Counted from the first letter of the stretch, positions 13,101-22,600 are shown. The stretch is DNA of 64,000 nt from Incurvaria masculella (GCA_946894095.1 OX335650.1:1736001-1800000); one strand, 5' to 3'. Notes: generated by a model not told the origin, from the letters alone. Numbers and translations: made by a program.

Positions 13101-14150
13101 CACACAGCTACATTGAACTGATTTTTTTTAAGGCACGGCTACATTGAGATAGATGTTATTTGAGCATACAGCTACATTGAACTGATTTTCTTTTAAGCTC
13201 GGCTACATTGAGATGGATTTTATTTGAGTACGATTATATTGAGATGGATCTTACTTGAGCAATTACATTGAGATGAATGTTATTTGAGCACACAGGTACA
13301 TTGAACTGGTTTTCTTTTAAGCACGGCTGCATTGAGATGGATTTTATTTGAGTACGATTACATTGAGATGGATGTTAATTGAGCACACAGCTACATTGAA
13401 CTGATTTTCTTTAAGGCACGGCTACATTGAGATGGATGAGATGGGTGTTATTTGAGCACAAAGCTACATTGAACTGATTTTATTTAAGGCACGGCTACAT
13501 TGAGATGGATTTTATTTGAGTACGATTACATTGAGATGGATGTTATTCGAGCACACAGCTACATTGAACTGATTTTCTTTAAGGCACGGCTACATTGAGA
13601 TAGATTTTATTTGAGTACGATTACATTGAGATGGATATTAATTGAGCACGCAGCTACATTGAACTGGATTAATTTTAAGCACGGCTACATTGAGATTGAT
13701 TTTATTTGAGTACGATTACATTGAGATGGATGTTAATTGAGCACGCAGCTACATTGAACTGGATTTATTTTAAGCATGGCTACATTGAGATGGATTTTAT
13801 TTGAGTACGATTACATTGAGATGGATGTTAATTGAGCACACAGCTACATTGAACTGGAACTATTTTTAATACGGCTACATTGAGATGGATTTTATTTGAG
13901 CACACAGCTTCATTGAAATAGATTTGATTTTAAAACGCCAATATTGAGATGGATTTTATTTGAGTACTACTACATCGAGATGCATGTGATATTAGCATTC
14001 TTGCATTGAAATTATGTTATTTGAGCACGCCAACATTAAACTGAATATTATTTCTGCGCGGCTACATTGAACTATATGTAAATTGAAGATGGCTTAATTG
14101 AACTGGATTCTGTTGAGCTAGGGCTACGTTTAACCTCTTTTTGAAACCAT
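7150..14150. repeat. Satellite array, ~31-33 bp monomers, SINE-derived
   Basis: About 7 kb of tandem repeats. Three monomer types alternate, ending in gagtac, gagcac(gc) and aagcac, each with a core 'CTACATTGARMTGGAT'. They commonly form a ~95-bp trimer (31+31+33). Edges (7150-8400 and 13850-14150) are diverged while the centre is homogeneous, as expected if unequal exchange works best centrally. Blocks recur at much larger offsets: 1098 bp (8678 vs 9776), 1103 bp (10374 vs 11477) and 1477 bp (10651 vs 12128, still in register at 11069 vs 12546). Several 60-70 codon open frames inside are by-products of stop-free monomers, not genes. The 20-mer CACGGCTACATTGAACTGGA at 11876-11895 is identical to 26900-26919 inside a SINE. 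Confidence 0.95.
10651..12127. repeat. 1477-bp higher-order unit, first copy
   Basis: Rare monomer variants mark the register: 'ctacagtgagatggatctta' at 10653 and 12130, 'attattttggtacgattaca' and 'ctacacattgaactgg' downstream. They recur exactly 1477 bp later, and the match continues to at least ~12950. This is a recent block duplication inside the array. Confidence 0.75.
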
Positions 14151-14210
14151 GGTTATTTAAGTTCATCTGCTTCTGTTAAAATAGGTGTATCTTAATAGGT
14201 ACTTAGGAGT

Positions 14211-14333
14211 TTTTTATATAATGACAAGGATGGCGAATTCCACACCCTCTGTTATGATATTAGCCTGACACATCGCAATTCCGAAGGAATTATGTGCCCT
14301 GCCAGGACCTTCACTTTATGAACATGATCTTTC
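14211..14333 (-). mobile_element. SINE-A fragment (3' half) at the satellite edge
   Basis: Antisense SINE tail half: 'gacaaggatggcgaattcca', 'gatattagcctgacacatcg', 'cgaaggaattatgtgcc', 'ccaggaccttcactttatga'. It breaks off exactly where the satellite-like block should begin, and lies within about 60-100 bp of the last recognisable satellite monomer. Confidence 0.75.
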
Positions 14334-14384
14334 ATGTTTTAAGCGGGTCATGTTGAGAGTTGTTGTTTCTTGTGTTCTATATTC

Positions 14385-14596
14385 GGGTCGCCTTCATAAA
14401 GTCCAAAAGCGTAAAGTCCAAAACCCAGAGCGTCAAAAAGTATGTATTTTTCATGTGTGTTATAAAATGCATGTAATCTAACCTAACCTAACCTAAACTG
14501 ACCTAACCTGAACTAACCTAACCTAACCCAATTAAAAATATCTGTATTCGTCAGTATTTTGGACGGTATGGGTTTTGGACCTTGTGCTTTTTGGAC
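14385..14596. mobile_element. MITE with internal CCTAA repeats, copy 1
   Basis: The terminal inverted repeats pair 'cataaagtccaaaagcgtaa...gtccaaaaccc' on the left with 'gggttttggacc...gctttttggactttatg' on the right. The middle (about 14477-14530) holds roughly ten CTAAC/CCTAA units with a few variants. CCTAA is the complement of the insect telomere repeat TTAGG. A sister copy at 17925-18112 has the same ends but only about two such units, so the array expanded inside the element. Confidence 0.75.
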
Positions 14597-15107
14597 TTTA
14601 TGATGCGTCCCCCTTTATTCTGATTTGCCAAACTCAGCACATCTTACCATACCATGTTTACCATTACTAGAATCTCTTTATTTTCCTTCATCACAAATAA
14701 TCTCAGTAAAATATCTTCAGACATACATGTTTCATGTTATATGCTTATTATATGAATGTGCTTTTTTTATCATTGAGTTTTACTTTATTCATTTGAACCC
14801 TGTATGTGAATATGTGTATGTATTTAAGTTGTCCTATGTCTATGTATGTATGGACATCTGCAGACATGCATCCCTTAATTCATTCGTTACGATAATTCCC
14901 TTTATTTACTAAATTACAAACTTCAAAGCCCTGATATGTCCTTTCTACTTTTTTCCGGATCTCTTCAAAGCAGCTGAAGTGCTGGAGAGGAGGTGGTACC
15001 GTCCTGACATGCAGCGCCGGGCCTGGTGAAGCGGTGCAGCAGTCTCATACAATGTGACATATAAACGTTTGCTTCATGTCACGTGGGGCACTTCGAATGT
15101 ACAGCTT
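14597..15107. other. AT-rich sequence, nothing recognised
   Basis: A 95-codon open frame at 14625 is hydrophobic and low in complexity with no motif. I do not regard it as a gene. Confidence 0.4.
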
Positions 15108-15316
15108 CGGAAAAAAAATATCTTTTGATAAATATAAACAGAATCGAATGAAAGCTAAATTATAATGTTCATACACATTTTGTTTTGTCTGTGAATAAAT
15201 GTACTGTGTAGACATGCAGACAAAGATAGATACGTTTGGCCTATTAATATATATCAAATGTCAAGTAAATTGGAACAGTGGTTTTCAAATGATTAGTTAA
15301 CTACATTATTAATGTT

Positions 15317-15592
15317 CTTAAGCGGGGCTTACGCGAACAATTTTGAAGAAAGATAACTTTTAAATACCTTTCTTAAACCCGACGTTTCGAAAGGAGTTGC
15401 ATCCAATCGTGGTCACGGGAGAACTGAAGCAGCTCGCCTTCGCCACCGAGTAGTTCGTGCAGTTTCACCAACTACCCTCACATTTATATTTAAGTAATTG
15501 CTAGGGATGTCCCTACACACAACACTGATCACATCGACAGGTTTTTCAAAAGTTATCTTTCTTCAAAATTGTTCGCGTAAGCCCCGCTTAAG
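15317..15592. mobile_element. MITE with ~45-bp inverted ends and TTAA flanks
   Basis: The left end from 15317 (CTTAAGCGGGGCTTACGCGA) is repeated in inverse orientation at the right end, closing at 15592. Pairing runs about 45 bases with very few mismatches. TTAA sits at both edges (15318-15321 and 15588-15591). The interior carries 'gacgtttcgaaaggagttgc', a GACGTTTCG word also found in the elements at 24376 and 51641. Non-coding; the near-perfect ends suggest a fairly young insertion. Confidence 0.85.
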
Positions 15593-16155
15593 AAGATTTA
15601 TGATTAGTTAACTACGTTTGTAGTCTCTGATGTGTACAGGCCTATTTTAAGCCACGAATTCATTATAAAACTAATGGCTCTCTGACTCGCTCTCTGACTC
15701 GCGAGTCTGTCTTTTTGAACATTTGACATTTTTAAAAAAATTTGCATGTCTTTGTTTTCCCGGTAAATGTATTCTGGGTCAAACCACAGATAAAACTAAA
15801 TTCGTATGAACATTTTCTTTTTGGTTTCATTTCAATCGGTTTGAATTTTTCAAAAAAACTAATGCGTGCAGACACAGATATTTGTTGCCTGATATTAGAT
15901 ATTAAATATCAATTTAATTGGAATAGCGGTTTTCAAACCGGCCGTTCTTAACAGCCCGATCTTAACAGCCCGACATACAAAAGCATTTTTACCTCATCTG
16001 AAACAGAGACACTACGTTGGCTCTTTTACGATTTTCTTGTTTATAGCACTATTCATGGTTGTAAAACTTCCTAATGCTTTTCAAAAACCAACATACCATT
16101 CCTTATCAATATATGCCTCAAAGTCCATTCATTTTTGTATGTTGTAACCAAGAAT

Positions 16156-16227
16156 ATTTGCATGGGTCGGATGTGCATTTTGACATGGGGTGGCCCAGGT
16201 CAAAATGCACATCCGACCCATGCAAAT
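16156..16227. repeat. Perfect 29-bp inverted repeat (hairpin), 14-nt loop
   Basis: The stem arms 16156-16184 and 16199-16227 are exact reverse complements over 29 bases, starting ATTTGCATGGGTCGG and ending CCGACCCATGCAAAT. The loop is 16185-16198. Each arm contains the octamer-like word ATTTGCAT. It could be a hairpin RNA precursor, a cruciform or the residue of a small element. Confidence 0.9.
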
Positions 16228-17352
16228 AAAAGTGTAATCCCTTATTACCAATTATGAGTGGCTTCCATTAGTTTACTATTACATTTTTATTTCTCTTACA
16301 CAAAATAAAATCAATGATAATATTTTAAAATAAAAATATTGTTCTTCCATTTAGGAGTCATTCAAATACCTGTTTTTGTTTGCTACGGCGAGCCGTAAGC
16401 TATGCTGCTAATACAAACGTAGGTGACTTAATATTTGAAAACCGATTTGCCAATTTCATTGATATTTTATAACTTATATCAGGCAACAAAGATCTGTGTC
16501 TGCTCATTTTTGTTATTTTGAAAAGTCAACCATAGAAGTGAAAAGAAAATCTTCATAGACATCTTGTTTTCTCTGTGGTTTGTAGAATACATTTATCGAA
16601 AAAAATTAACATGCCAACACAGATTTTTGTTATCTGATATTGGATACCAAATATCAAGTAAAATTAAATAGTGGTTTTCTAATGATTAGTAAACTACCGT
16701 TTGATTTTTCTAATGCTTACGTGCCCACCTTAATTTGGGTTTATTGGGTTTAAGTAGAAATATATTATATTGAGGAACAATTTAGAATCTAAACAATTTG
16801 TAGTAGGAGACAGTCAAATCCACTTCCAGTTGAATGTTGTCTGAATTGTACGATGTTTCTTTATGCTCGTAATATTTGATAAGGTTTGAATGTATACTTT
16901 GCGTGTAAATGTACACTTTGATCTGTCTCCTACTGTACCTACACTGCCCTCCTTATTCAAAAGTCGGTAACTACATATGTGCCTCCTTTTTAATAAGGAG
17001 GGCAATACAGAACATGTATTTGCTTTGCATCCAAAATTCCTGTCAAAAACTATAATACTTATATTTTATCAAAATTAGTAAATAAACTTATTTGTTATAT
17101 AATTATAGAAATGTTTCTAAAAAAAGGTTGTCTCTTTCCAAAATTGTCCTGTTGTTTTTTTTCTGTCATGTATTTATTTAATTTAGATTACGAGGAACAT
17201 CTATTTCTCTAAAAATAATTTCAATTATTGTATGAATTATCTTTTATGGCAATATCTCAGATAACGAAATATGATTAATTTCTCAATTTTTGTTTGTTTT
17301 TATTCTTATACCTAATTGTTTTTTTTTATATTTTACCATATTGATATTATAC

Positions 17353-17853
17353 AGGTGAATTTTTCAAGTGTGCTTTCATGGCCAAATCCAAAACTATAAG
17401 AAATAACGAAAAATACTGAAAGTAGTTACTAGGCCGATTTTGATAAAAACTATAACTGTATTATTAAATTTCCTACATCCTGCAAAAGAATACGATTCTG
17501 CACAACGTTCCGTTGAACTTAGCAGACGGTAGCAAAGCACTATGTTATGTAATAGGCGTGGGTGTGTGGGTGTACAAAGGTAAGAGTGTATGTAAGTGTG
17601 TGTGTAATCAGTTAATTAAAAGTCAACACTTTCATTCACTTTGCCGTACTTATAAGATTACTTCACGGAATTTATTCCTTATAGGCGACACTATTGGCTA
17701 AGGCTGCATTTTTTCCGGCTAGAAAAAATGTGATTTCAAGAATCTAAAAATGCAATTATAGGTTTTATCAAAATCGGCCTTGTGCCTCCTTAAAGTGTTT
17801 TCGCTGTTTCAGATTTGGCTATGACGACACACTTGTAAAATTAACCTGTACAG
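17353..17853. mobile_element. Imperfect inverted-repeat element (~500 bp)
   Basis: The left arm (~17353-17460: 'acaggtgaattttt', 'caagtgtg', 'ggccaaatcc', 'ggccgattttgataaaaact') is mirrored by the right arm (~17755-17853: 'ggttttatcaaaatcggcc', 'agatttggct', 'cacacttg', 'aacctgtaca'). The arms are about 100 bp with many mismatches. The interior is low complexity. Boundaries are approximate. Confidence 0.6.
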
Positions 17854-17924
17854 TAAAAAATACATACAGATTCTTATGTTCAATAAAATATTGAAATTAT
17901 AAAAAATATATCATTTAAATGTGT

Positions 17925-18112
17925 CGCCTTCATGAAGTCCAAAAAGCATAAGGTCCAAAACCCAGAACGTCCAAAAGTATATATTTTTCGTGTGTATTAT
18001 AAAATGCATATAATCTAACCTAACCCAATTAAAAATATCCGTATTCGTAAGTATTTTGGACGGTGTGGGTTTTTGACCTTGTGCTTTTTGGACTTAATGA
18101 TGCGTCCCCATT
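17925..18112. mobile_element. MITE with CCTAA motif, copy 2
   Basis: Same family as 14385-14596: 'cgccttcatgaagtccaaaa', 'ggtccaaaacccag', 'aatctaacctaaccc', 'gggtttttgaccttgtgc', 'tttttggacttaatgatgcg'. Here the CCTAA block is short, about two units, which probably reflects the ancestral state. Confidence 0.75.
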
Positions 18113-18861
18113 TAAATAAATATATGTACCTGTATAAATCCAAAGATCAAATGAAAGGTTAATTGAGTAATGGTTATCCTAAAATTTCGCCGAACTAGGA
18201 CGAAAGATAGAGATACGTTCCAGCGGAGGCTGTCTTCACATGATTTCCAGATACAACTGCTTGTAAGTATTGAACCACTTCCAGTGGAGTATATGTAGCA
18301 TTTCCGAAGGTATTTAGATGCCATATCAAGAGTTAACCTTTTGGCGTGCAACCGATTAGTCAAATCTGTTCACTAATGCCCGTTTGCAACACTTCCAGCT
18401 ATAAAAATACCAAAGTTATCTTTCAGGTACACCATGTAAATACGCAATGTAACCGAAAGTTAACCATCGGATTTCAGGTAGCTGGAGGTCATAAAATCAG
18501 GCTAGATAGGGCTTAAGTAGAACAAAAGGCCTTAGTAGTTTTAATCCGCATTTTCAATAAAAAAATGCGTTTACTTGTGAAAGGGACAAACGGTTTTACA
18601 TGGGTGCCGACGGTAGCCGCATTAAATTGGAAAAAATCCGCACTTTGCCTGGTTAAGGTATTTTGTACACGAAAATTATTAGTTGCACCATTCGACACGT
18701 TTGTTACCTTAAACCACTCGATCTGTGTTTTTTTATAATAAACCGCAAACAACAGGCTGAAATGCCGAATAGTTCGGTAAAAAGGAATACCTGGCAACAC
18801 TGCTTTAAAAATCTGAAATAGATTAATTTATAAGAAATGTCTCGCATCGAGCCTATAGTCT
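18113..18861. other. Sequence between repeats, nothing recognised
   Basis: The short open frames on the minus strand (18112-18363, 18513-18800) show no domain and no splice or promoter context. 'ccagctataaaaat' and 'caggtagctgg' words near 18400-18485 hint at an old inverted element, not firmly. Confidence 0.35.
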
Positions 18862-19021
18862 AAGGGCCGAGTGCACGAAATAATAAAAAATCAACGTCAA
18901 AGTATGATCAGACACGTCACTTTGTGTGGACAGTATGGAAGGAACTCTATGCGGATCACTAAAAGTGACGTGTTTGAACATTGATTGAATCGGCCGTCTC
19001 TTCGTGTAACCGGGGCTTAGT
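18862..19021. mobile_element. Small inverted-repeat element (family 3), copy 1
   Basis: The ends are 'ctaagggccgagtgcacgaa' and, inverted, 'ctaagccccggttacacgaa'. The inside has 'cagacacgtcacttt' facing 'aaaagtgacgtgtttgaaca'. A related copy lies at ~41995-42165. Confidence 0.55.
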
Positions 19022-19430
19022 CACCAGACATCACAGCCTGTGTTACGCACGCACACTAGGCTTACTAGGCTGCCTGCCTCTCGGCTAGATAGCGGTAGAT
19101 GGAATTGTGGAAATTCTTTTCGTAGGTACATACATACATACATACTTCATTCATGCATTAAAATAATATCAGCAACATAGTTACCGTAACAATAATGTCG
19201 CCAACCATATTACGATATTATGAAGTGGACTACGACATGCTGAAATGCAGTTGTCCAAACGTTTTGAGAATAAATAAATTTATTTGAGGCAATTACAGAC
19301 TTAAAATCATCACAGTAAGGTGGCCTTTCGAAATTGTAGTCATTTGTTACTCTTTGACAAATGTCGATTCGTAGCAATTTCAGCCTTAAATGTATCGTTA
19401 TTAGGGCGCTTTATGCAGTGCTTCTTGGCA

Positions 19431-19655
19431 TATTATACGTTCTGCATGGTTTTCTTTTTTTGTGAATTCATGTTAGGAATATTATACGTTGTGACTATTA
19501 TACGTTATGCATGATGCAAAGAGTTGATTTTATTTTTAAACTTTATTCATGCACAACGTATAACATTATACGTTGTGACTATTATACGTTATGCATGGTT
19601 TTAATTTTTTGGAAAAAAATAAGATTATACGTTGTGAATATTATACGTAGTGAAT
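19431..19655. repeat. TATACGT-rich cluster with direct and inverted copies
   Basis: ATTATACGTT occurs at least six times on the plus strand, with one inverted AACGTATAA. A 33-base unit (starting attatacgttgtgactatta) is repeated exactly at 19481-19513 and 19565-19597, 84 bp apart. The function is unknown; local duplication is the simplest source. Confidence 0.7.
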
Positions 19656-19740
19656 ACGACTCGCATTTAGGTATGAAATCATAATTGTGTTATATCATTT
19701 ATGTGGACGAAAAAAAAAGACCAAAAAAAAAACATAATTT

Positions 19741-19885
19741 ATAGACCAGTGAAGTTTCTTTGCGGGTTCTTCTTCACTGGTTGATCGAATCCGCGGATCA
19801 ATCAAATTGTGACATGACTTAGTGTAGTTTTACTTCCAGAAGTTGAATAAATAAATTAAATTAAATGAAATGAAATCAATCATAA
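19741..19885 (+). repeat. LINE-tail-like repeat (tail family 1), copy 1
   Basis: Contains 'agtgaagtttctttgcggg', 'ggttgatcgaatccgcgga', 'acttagtgtagttttacttc' and a tail 'aaataaattaaattaaatg'. Similar copies lie at 42536-42752 (reverse) and 56892-57107, with a poorer one at 28097-28190. The adenine/thymine repeat tail suggests a retrotransposon 3' end. Confidence 0.65.
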
Positions 19886-20356
19886 CTTGTCGGCACTTTC
19901 GACGGCCGTTCGCCTTAAGCCGTCACCGCCGCTCGTCTTGACTCAAGCGTCGCCCGACGGGACGATCCTTAAGGGGAATGCTCCGATGTGTCTCGAGAAT
20001 CTAGACCGTAATTAACAAAGTTTGAAGCGAGAAGGCGCGCCGTTGTACTCGTTTCGAAAATGACACTCGGATGTCGGTAATTTGTGTGCGCTTTGAGTTT
20101 AATTGAAAATGTAAGCTAAGGGCGCGGGAATTATTGGCCCGACTAGGCCTGAGCTTAGGACCCAACACAAAGTTATCTCATAGATCAACGCTGATATTCT
20201 AATGAATAGCCCTTTATGTAGGACTGGCTTCTGCCTGCCGCTTCACTTGCGTCTGCTCCGTGATACGGTTCAGTTATTTAGGGGATTCAATTATTAAGCT
20301 CTAATTAAAATTGACATTGCAGTGAATAATTTACATTCATATGTATAGTTATAAAT
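19886..20356. promoter_or_regulatory. GC-richer block, possible regulatory DNA
   Basis: Out of character with its AT-rich surroundings and without repeat structure. It has short binding-site-like words ('gtaattaacaaag', 'gagtttaattg'), but no frame or promoter is clear. Weak evidence: composition only. Confidence 0.2.
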
Positions 20357-20752
20357 ACAAGCGACTTGTAGCTAAGTGGCGCGGGAACTTGCTTTGCATA
20401 GCAGAGCTATAGGTTCAAATCCCCGCCCCGTTCATGCACGACCTTATTTCTCTTTCAGAGTTGGATAAGTGTATTTCGTTACATATGCGAGCTGTTTCAT
20501 GGTTCATCCATGTGAAACTGTAGGTCCCCTTCCCCTACTAGGGTTAAGCACGCCCGGGTTGGTACTATCGCATTGGATGAAAACATGGTCGAAGCGGCAA
20601 TGAAGAAAATACCGTGTTTTCCATTCAGTTCTATGTACCCGTGCTTATAACGGAAAGGTCCTGGCATGGCACCTCATTCCTTCAGGAATGCGGTGTGTTT
20701 GTTTGATATCATGAATAGGTGTGGCCATCCATGTCAAATTTCACAAAAAAAA
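20357..20752 (+). mobile_element. SINE-A, full length, tRNA-like head
   Basis: The most complete sense-strand copy. The head carries an RNA polymerase III A box, TAGCTAAGTGG (20369-20379), and a B box, GGTTCAAATCC (20412-20422), spaced as in tRNA genes. The body follows ('catggttcatccatgtgaaa', 'ctgtaggtccccttcccc', 'gcccgggttggtactatcgc', 'ggtcgaagcggcaatgaa', 'ggtcctggcatggcacc', 'gtggccatccatgtca') and then an A-rich tail (acaaaaaaaac). About 395 bp. SINEs encode no protein and depend on a LINE reverse transcriptase. The body segment near 20620-20650 is the reverse complement of the satellite core, somewhat diverged. Confidence 0.9.
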
Positions 20753-20811
20753 CTATACTTTCTCCCCTCATCACCCCAAGTTGACTGAAACAAATTACTT
20801 TTGGTTTATTG

Positions 20812-20945
20812 TTGTTGTTCATTGTTTATTCATCATCCATAGATAGTACACTGTGCTCGGATTTGTCATATTCTATCATAAGCACGTTCAGCAATCCCAG
20901 CCAAAAAGAACTGGCAAGAAACTCCGCTGGATTTTGTGATAAGTT
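20812..20945. repeat. LINE-tail-like repeat (tail family 2), copy 1
   Basis: Shared with 37690-37800 (same orientation) and 41352-41475 (opposite): 'gtttattcatcatccatag', 'gtgctcggatttgtcatatt', 'agaactggcaagaaactccg'. It resembles a retrotransposon 3' untranslated end; class not determined. Confidence 0.6.
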
Positions 20946-21360
20946 TGGCGTTTACGAGAAACTGATCGACTAGCGTTTTCAAATGAATGGATAATTTGAA
21001 GAGCTTGCGCAGTGGACGTTACGCGAAGTAATATTTGCGAGTCTGAGTTTGAAACAGCAATTTAGTTGACAAGTCGGACTTGCGGCTCAGTACACTTTTC
21101 GTTTCATGTCTGACAATATACACAATATCGTAACGCGTGTTTGTTGCGTTAATTTGTTAAAATCAATAACATACATCGAAAACGGTCACTATAAGATTTA
21201 CCCTACAGGTATGAACGCCCCTATATCACGGGAAAAATAGAAAATTTTGGAGGCAAAATATGTACATCAATGAAACTTTACTTGTACCTGGATTTTGTGA
21301 GTAGATAATAGGAAATCGACATTTGGTAGCTAAGTGGACTTGTACGTCTAAGCAGCCGGT

Positions 21361-21521
21361 CGGTCAGTCAGTGCTCTGTGGATTTACCCGATGAGGTTTG
21401 ACGTGGGCCCACGTGCTGAAGCGGAAAAAGCTTTTAGTGACTCCAGCTTCGGTCACCATCGCCAGAGATGGTCACGTGTGCACGATAGTGCGTTCGCTCG
21501 GAGCGTGATTGAGGCGGGAGG
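21361..21521 (+). promoter_or_regulatory. Possible promoter / 5' leader of a host transcript
   Basis: The stretch upstream of a GC-rich possible first exon has two overlapping TCAGT words (21364-21372), the arthropod initiator motif, plus CACGTG-type E-box words and the palindrome GTGGGCCCAC (21403-21412). There is no TATA box at the expected distance. The support is motif-level only. Confidence 0.2.
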
Positions 21522-21611
21522 ATGCAGGACACGTCCGCGCTGGCGTCCCCTCCACCCTCGCACCCTCCCGCCTCACCGCCGCTGCAGCAGCGGCCCTCCG
21601 TTAGAAGCGTT
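21522..21611 (+). CDS. Possible first coding exon, proline-rich, truncated by a MITE
   Basis: From ATG at 21522 the frame reads Met-Gln-Asp-Thr-Ser-Ala-Leu-Ala-Ser followed by a Pro/Ser-rich stretch and Leu-Gln-Gln-Arg-Pro-Ser-Val-Arg-Ser. Most third codon positions are G or C, in a region otherwise AT-rich, which is unusual for random sequence here. The frame ends at TAA at 21612-21614, which is part of the TTAA where a MITE begins. Either the MITE cut the exon, or a weak splice donor (tcc|gttaga near 21600) lies just before it. Pro-rich starts like this are common in nuclear regulators, but I do not recognise the gene and no second exon is visible. It could be an unselected GC-rich patch. 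Confidence 0.25.
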
Positions 21612-22013
21612 TAAGGTGGCCCATCCCGCTCAACTCCCCATACAAACGGGGAAAGAAGATAACGCACATGTTACTTGGCAGAGATCCCAAATTTTGCTCA
21701 AAATAGCTTTATTTGATCGAAATAAATGTCTGATGACCGTTGGCATTGTAAAATTGTGTTTGGTTTCTAAGTTATAAGGTCCGAAAGTTCGGATTTTTCG
21801 CGCGTTTTATACAATAACTTCGGAGGTGGATGACTCAACGATGAAAGAAAACATCTTATAAAGATTGGTCATCAGACATAGCTTGTTTCATGAAGATTTA
21901 TATTGTTTGGTATATTTTTGTCTACAGCGGTCATGGTTTACTTTAAGCTATAAGTCGTTTTGTAATTTTCGTAAATCTTACCAAATCAGACACTATGCGC
22001 ATTGTCTGCGCAT
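21611..22013 (-). mobile_element. TTAA MITE (family 1), truncated copy
   Basis: Starts TTAAGGTGGCCCATCCCGCT and continues through the whole right arm of the family in reverse orientation ('ccccatacaaacggggaaag', 'ggcattgtaaaattgtgttt', 'acaataacttcggaggtgga', 'actatgcgcattgtct'), then stops without its other end. Six loci of this ~540-bp family are present in the window. Confidence 0.85.
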
Positions 22014-22209
22014 TATTAAATAATATAAACCCAAGGTTTGTTTAAATAATATATACCGTAAAGAATACTGTTAGTCATTTATTGAAAAAAAATCCTCATT
22101 GCGCTCAAGCATCTCTGTACAAAATGCACAGAACAGAATATGAAACAATTAATACTATATTTATCATTTAGGATCATGTAAATTAATTCGGACGGCTTTG
22201 AATAACATA

Positions 22210-22600
22210 CCTTGACCTAATCCATGTATGTAATTCTTCGTGAAGGTCTGGTACGTAGCACCCGTAATCGTAGAGCAAGTATGTCTGTAGATGAAGCGAA
22301 AGAGGGGTGTTGTGATCGTACCGTATGGTGTTCTATCATATCTGCCTTCCCCTCCGGGAAAGCGGCGTATGTATGTGCATGTGTAAATGAATTAATAGAA
22401 CTGACCCTGAAAAGGCATCTAAGCAGCTCTAAGTTTGCGACGGAGACGCCGCAGCCGCGAAAGGGGAGGTGCATCCTTGCTCCCATCTCCTCAGCATCAA
22501 CACCCCATAAAACGTGAACACTGTTGGATCGGAGCACGTTGCAACAGCGGGCGCTGCTGTGCGGAATGCATGAATTCAGAGATTTTTTCAAATGAGTTTC
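22210..22600 (+). repeat. Possible LINE ORF2 C-terminal remnant
   Basis: The forward frame from 22224 has 'SVDEAKEGCCDRTVWCSII', then 'SAFPSGKAAYV'. The pattern 'R-D-R-T-x-W-R' near a C-terminus is seen in RT-encoding LINE proteins, and 42425-42480 has a related antisense word (ccccggaggggtaagcagaa). The overlapping opposite frame of 124 codons is likely a shadow. Class uncertain. Confidence 0.3.

Larger units (their letters stand above)
15108..16695. repeat. Cluster of related palindromic repeat arms
   Basis: The blocks 15208-15304, 15860-15945, 16433-16500 (inverted) and 16615-16695 share 'cagacacagat.tttgtt.cctgatatt', 'aaatatcaa' and 'agtggttttcaaatgattag'-type words. The arms at 16433 and 16695 face each other, giving an inverted-repeat element of about 260 bp. 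'atgattagttaactac' occurs at 15289 and again at 15600, on both sides of the MITE at 15317-15592. The region looks like several copies of one old fold-back element shuffled by later insertions. Confidence 0.5.

Noticed and set aside
6440..14150. CRISPR-like array
   Set aside because: The period is regular but there are no unique spacers; all units are variants of the same monomer, and the rest of the window is clearly eukaryotic.
14477..14530. True telomere or chromosome end
   Set aside because: Only about ten units, with variants, enclosed by MITE ends that occur again at 17925-18112.
22217..22591. 124-codon minus-strand frame as a gene
   Set aside because: It overlaps a plus-strand frame that looks more like a LINE remnant, and it has no recognisable motif.
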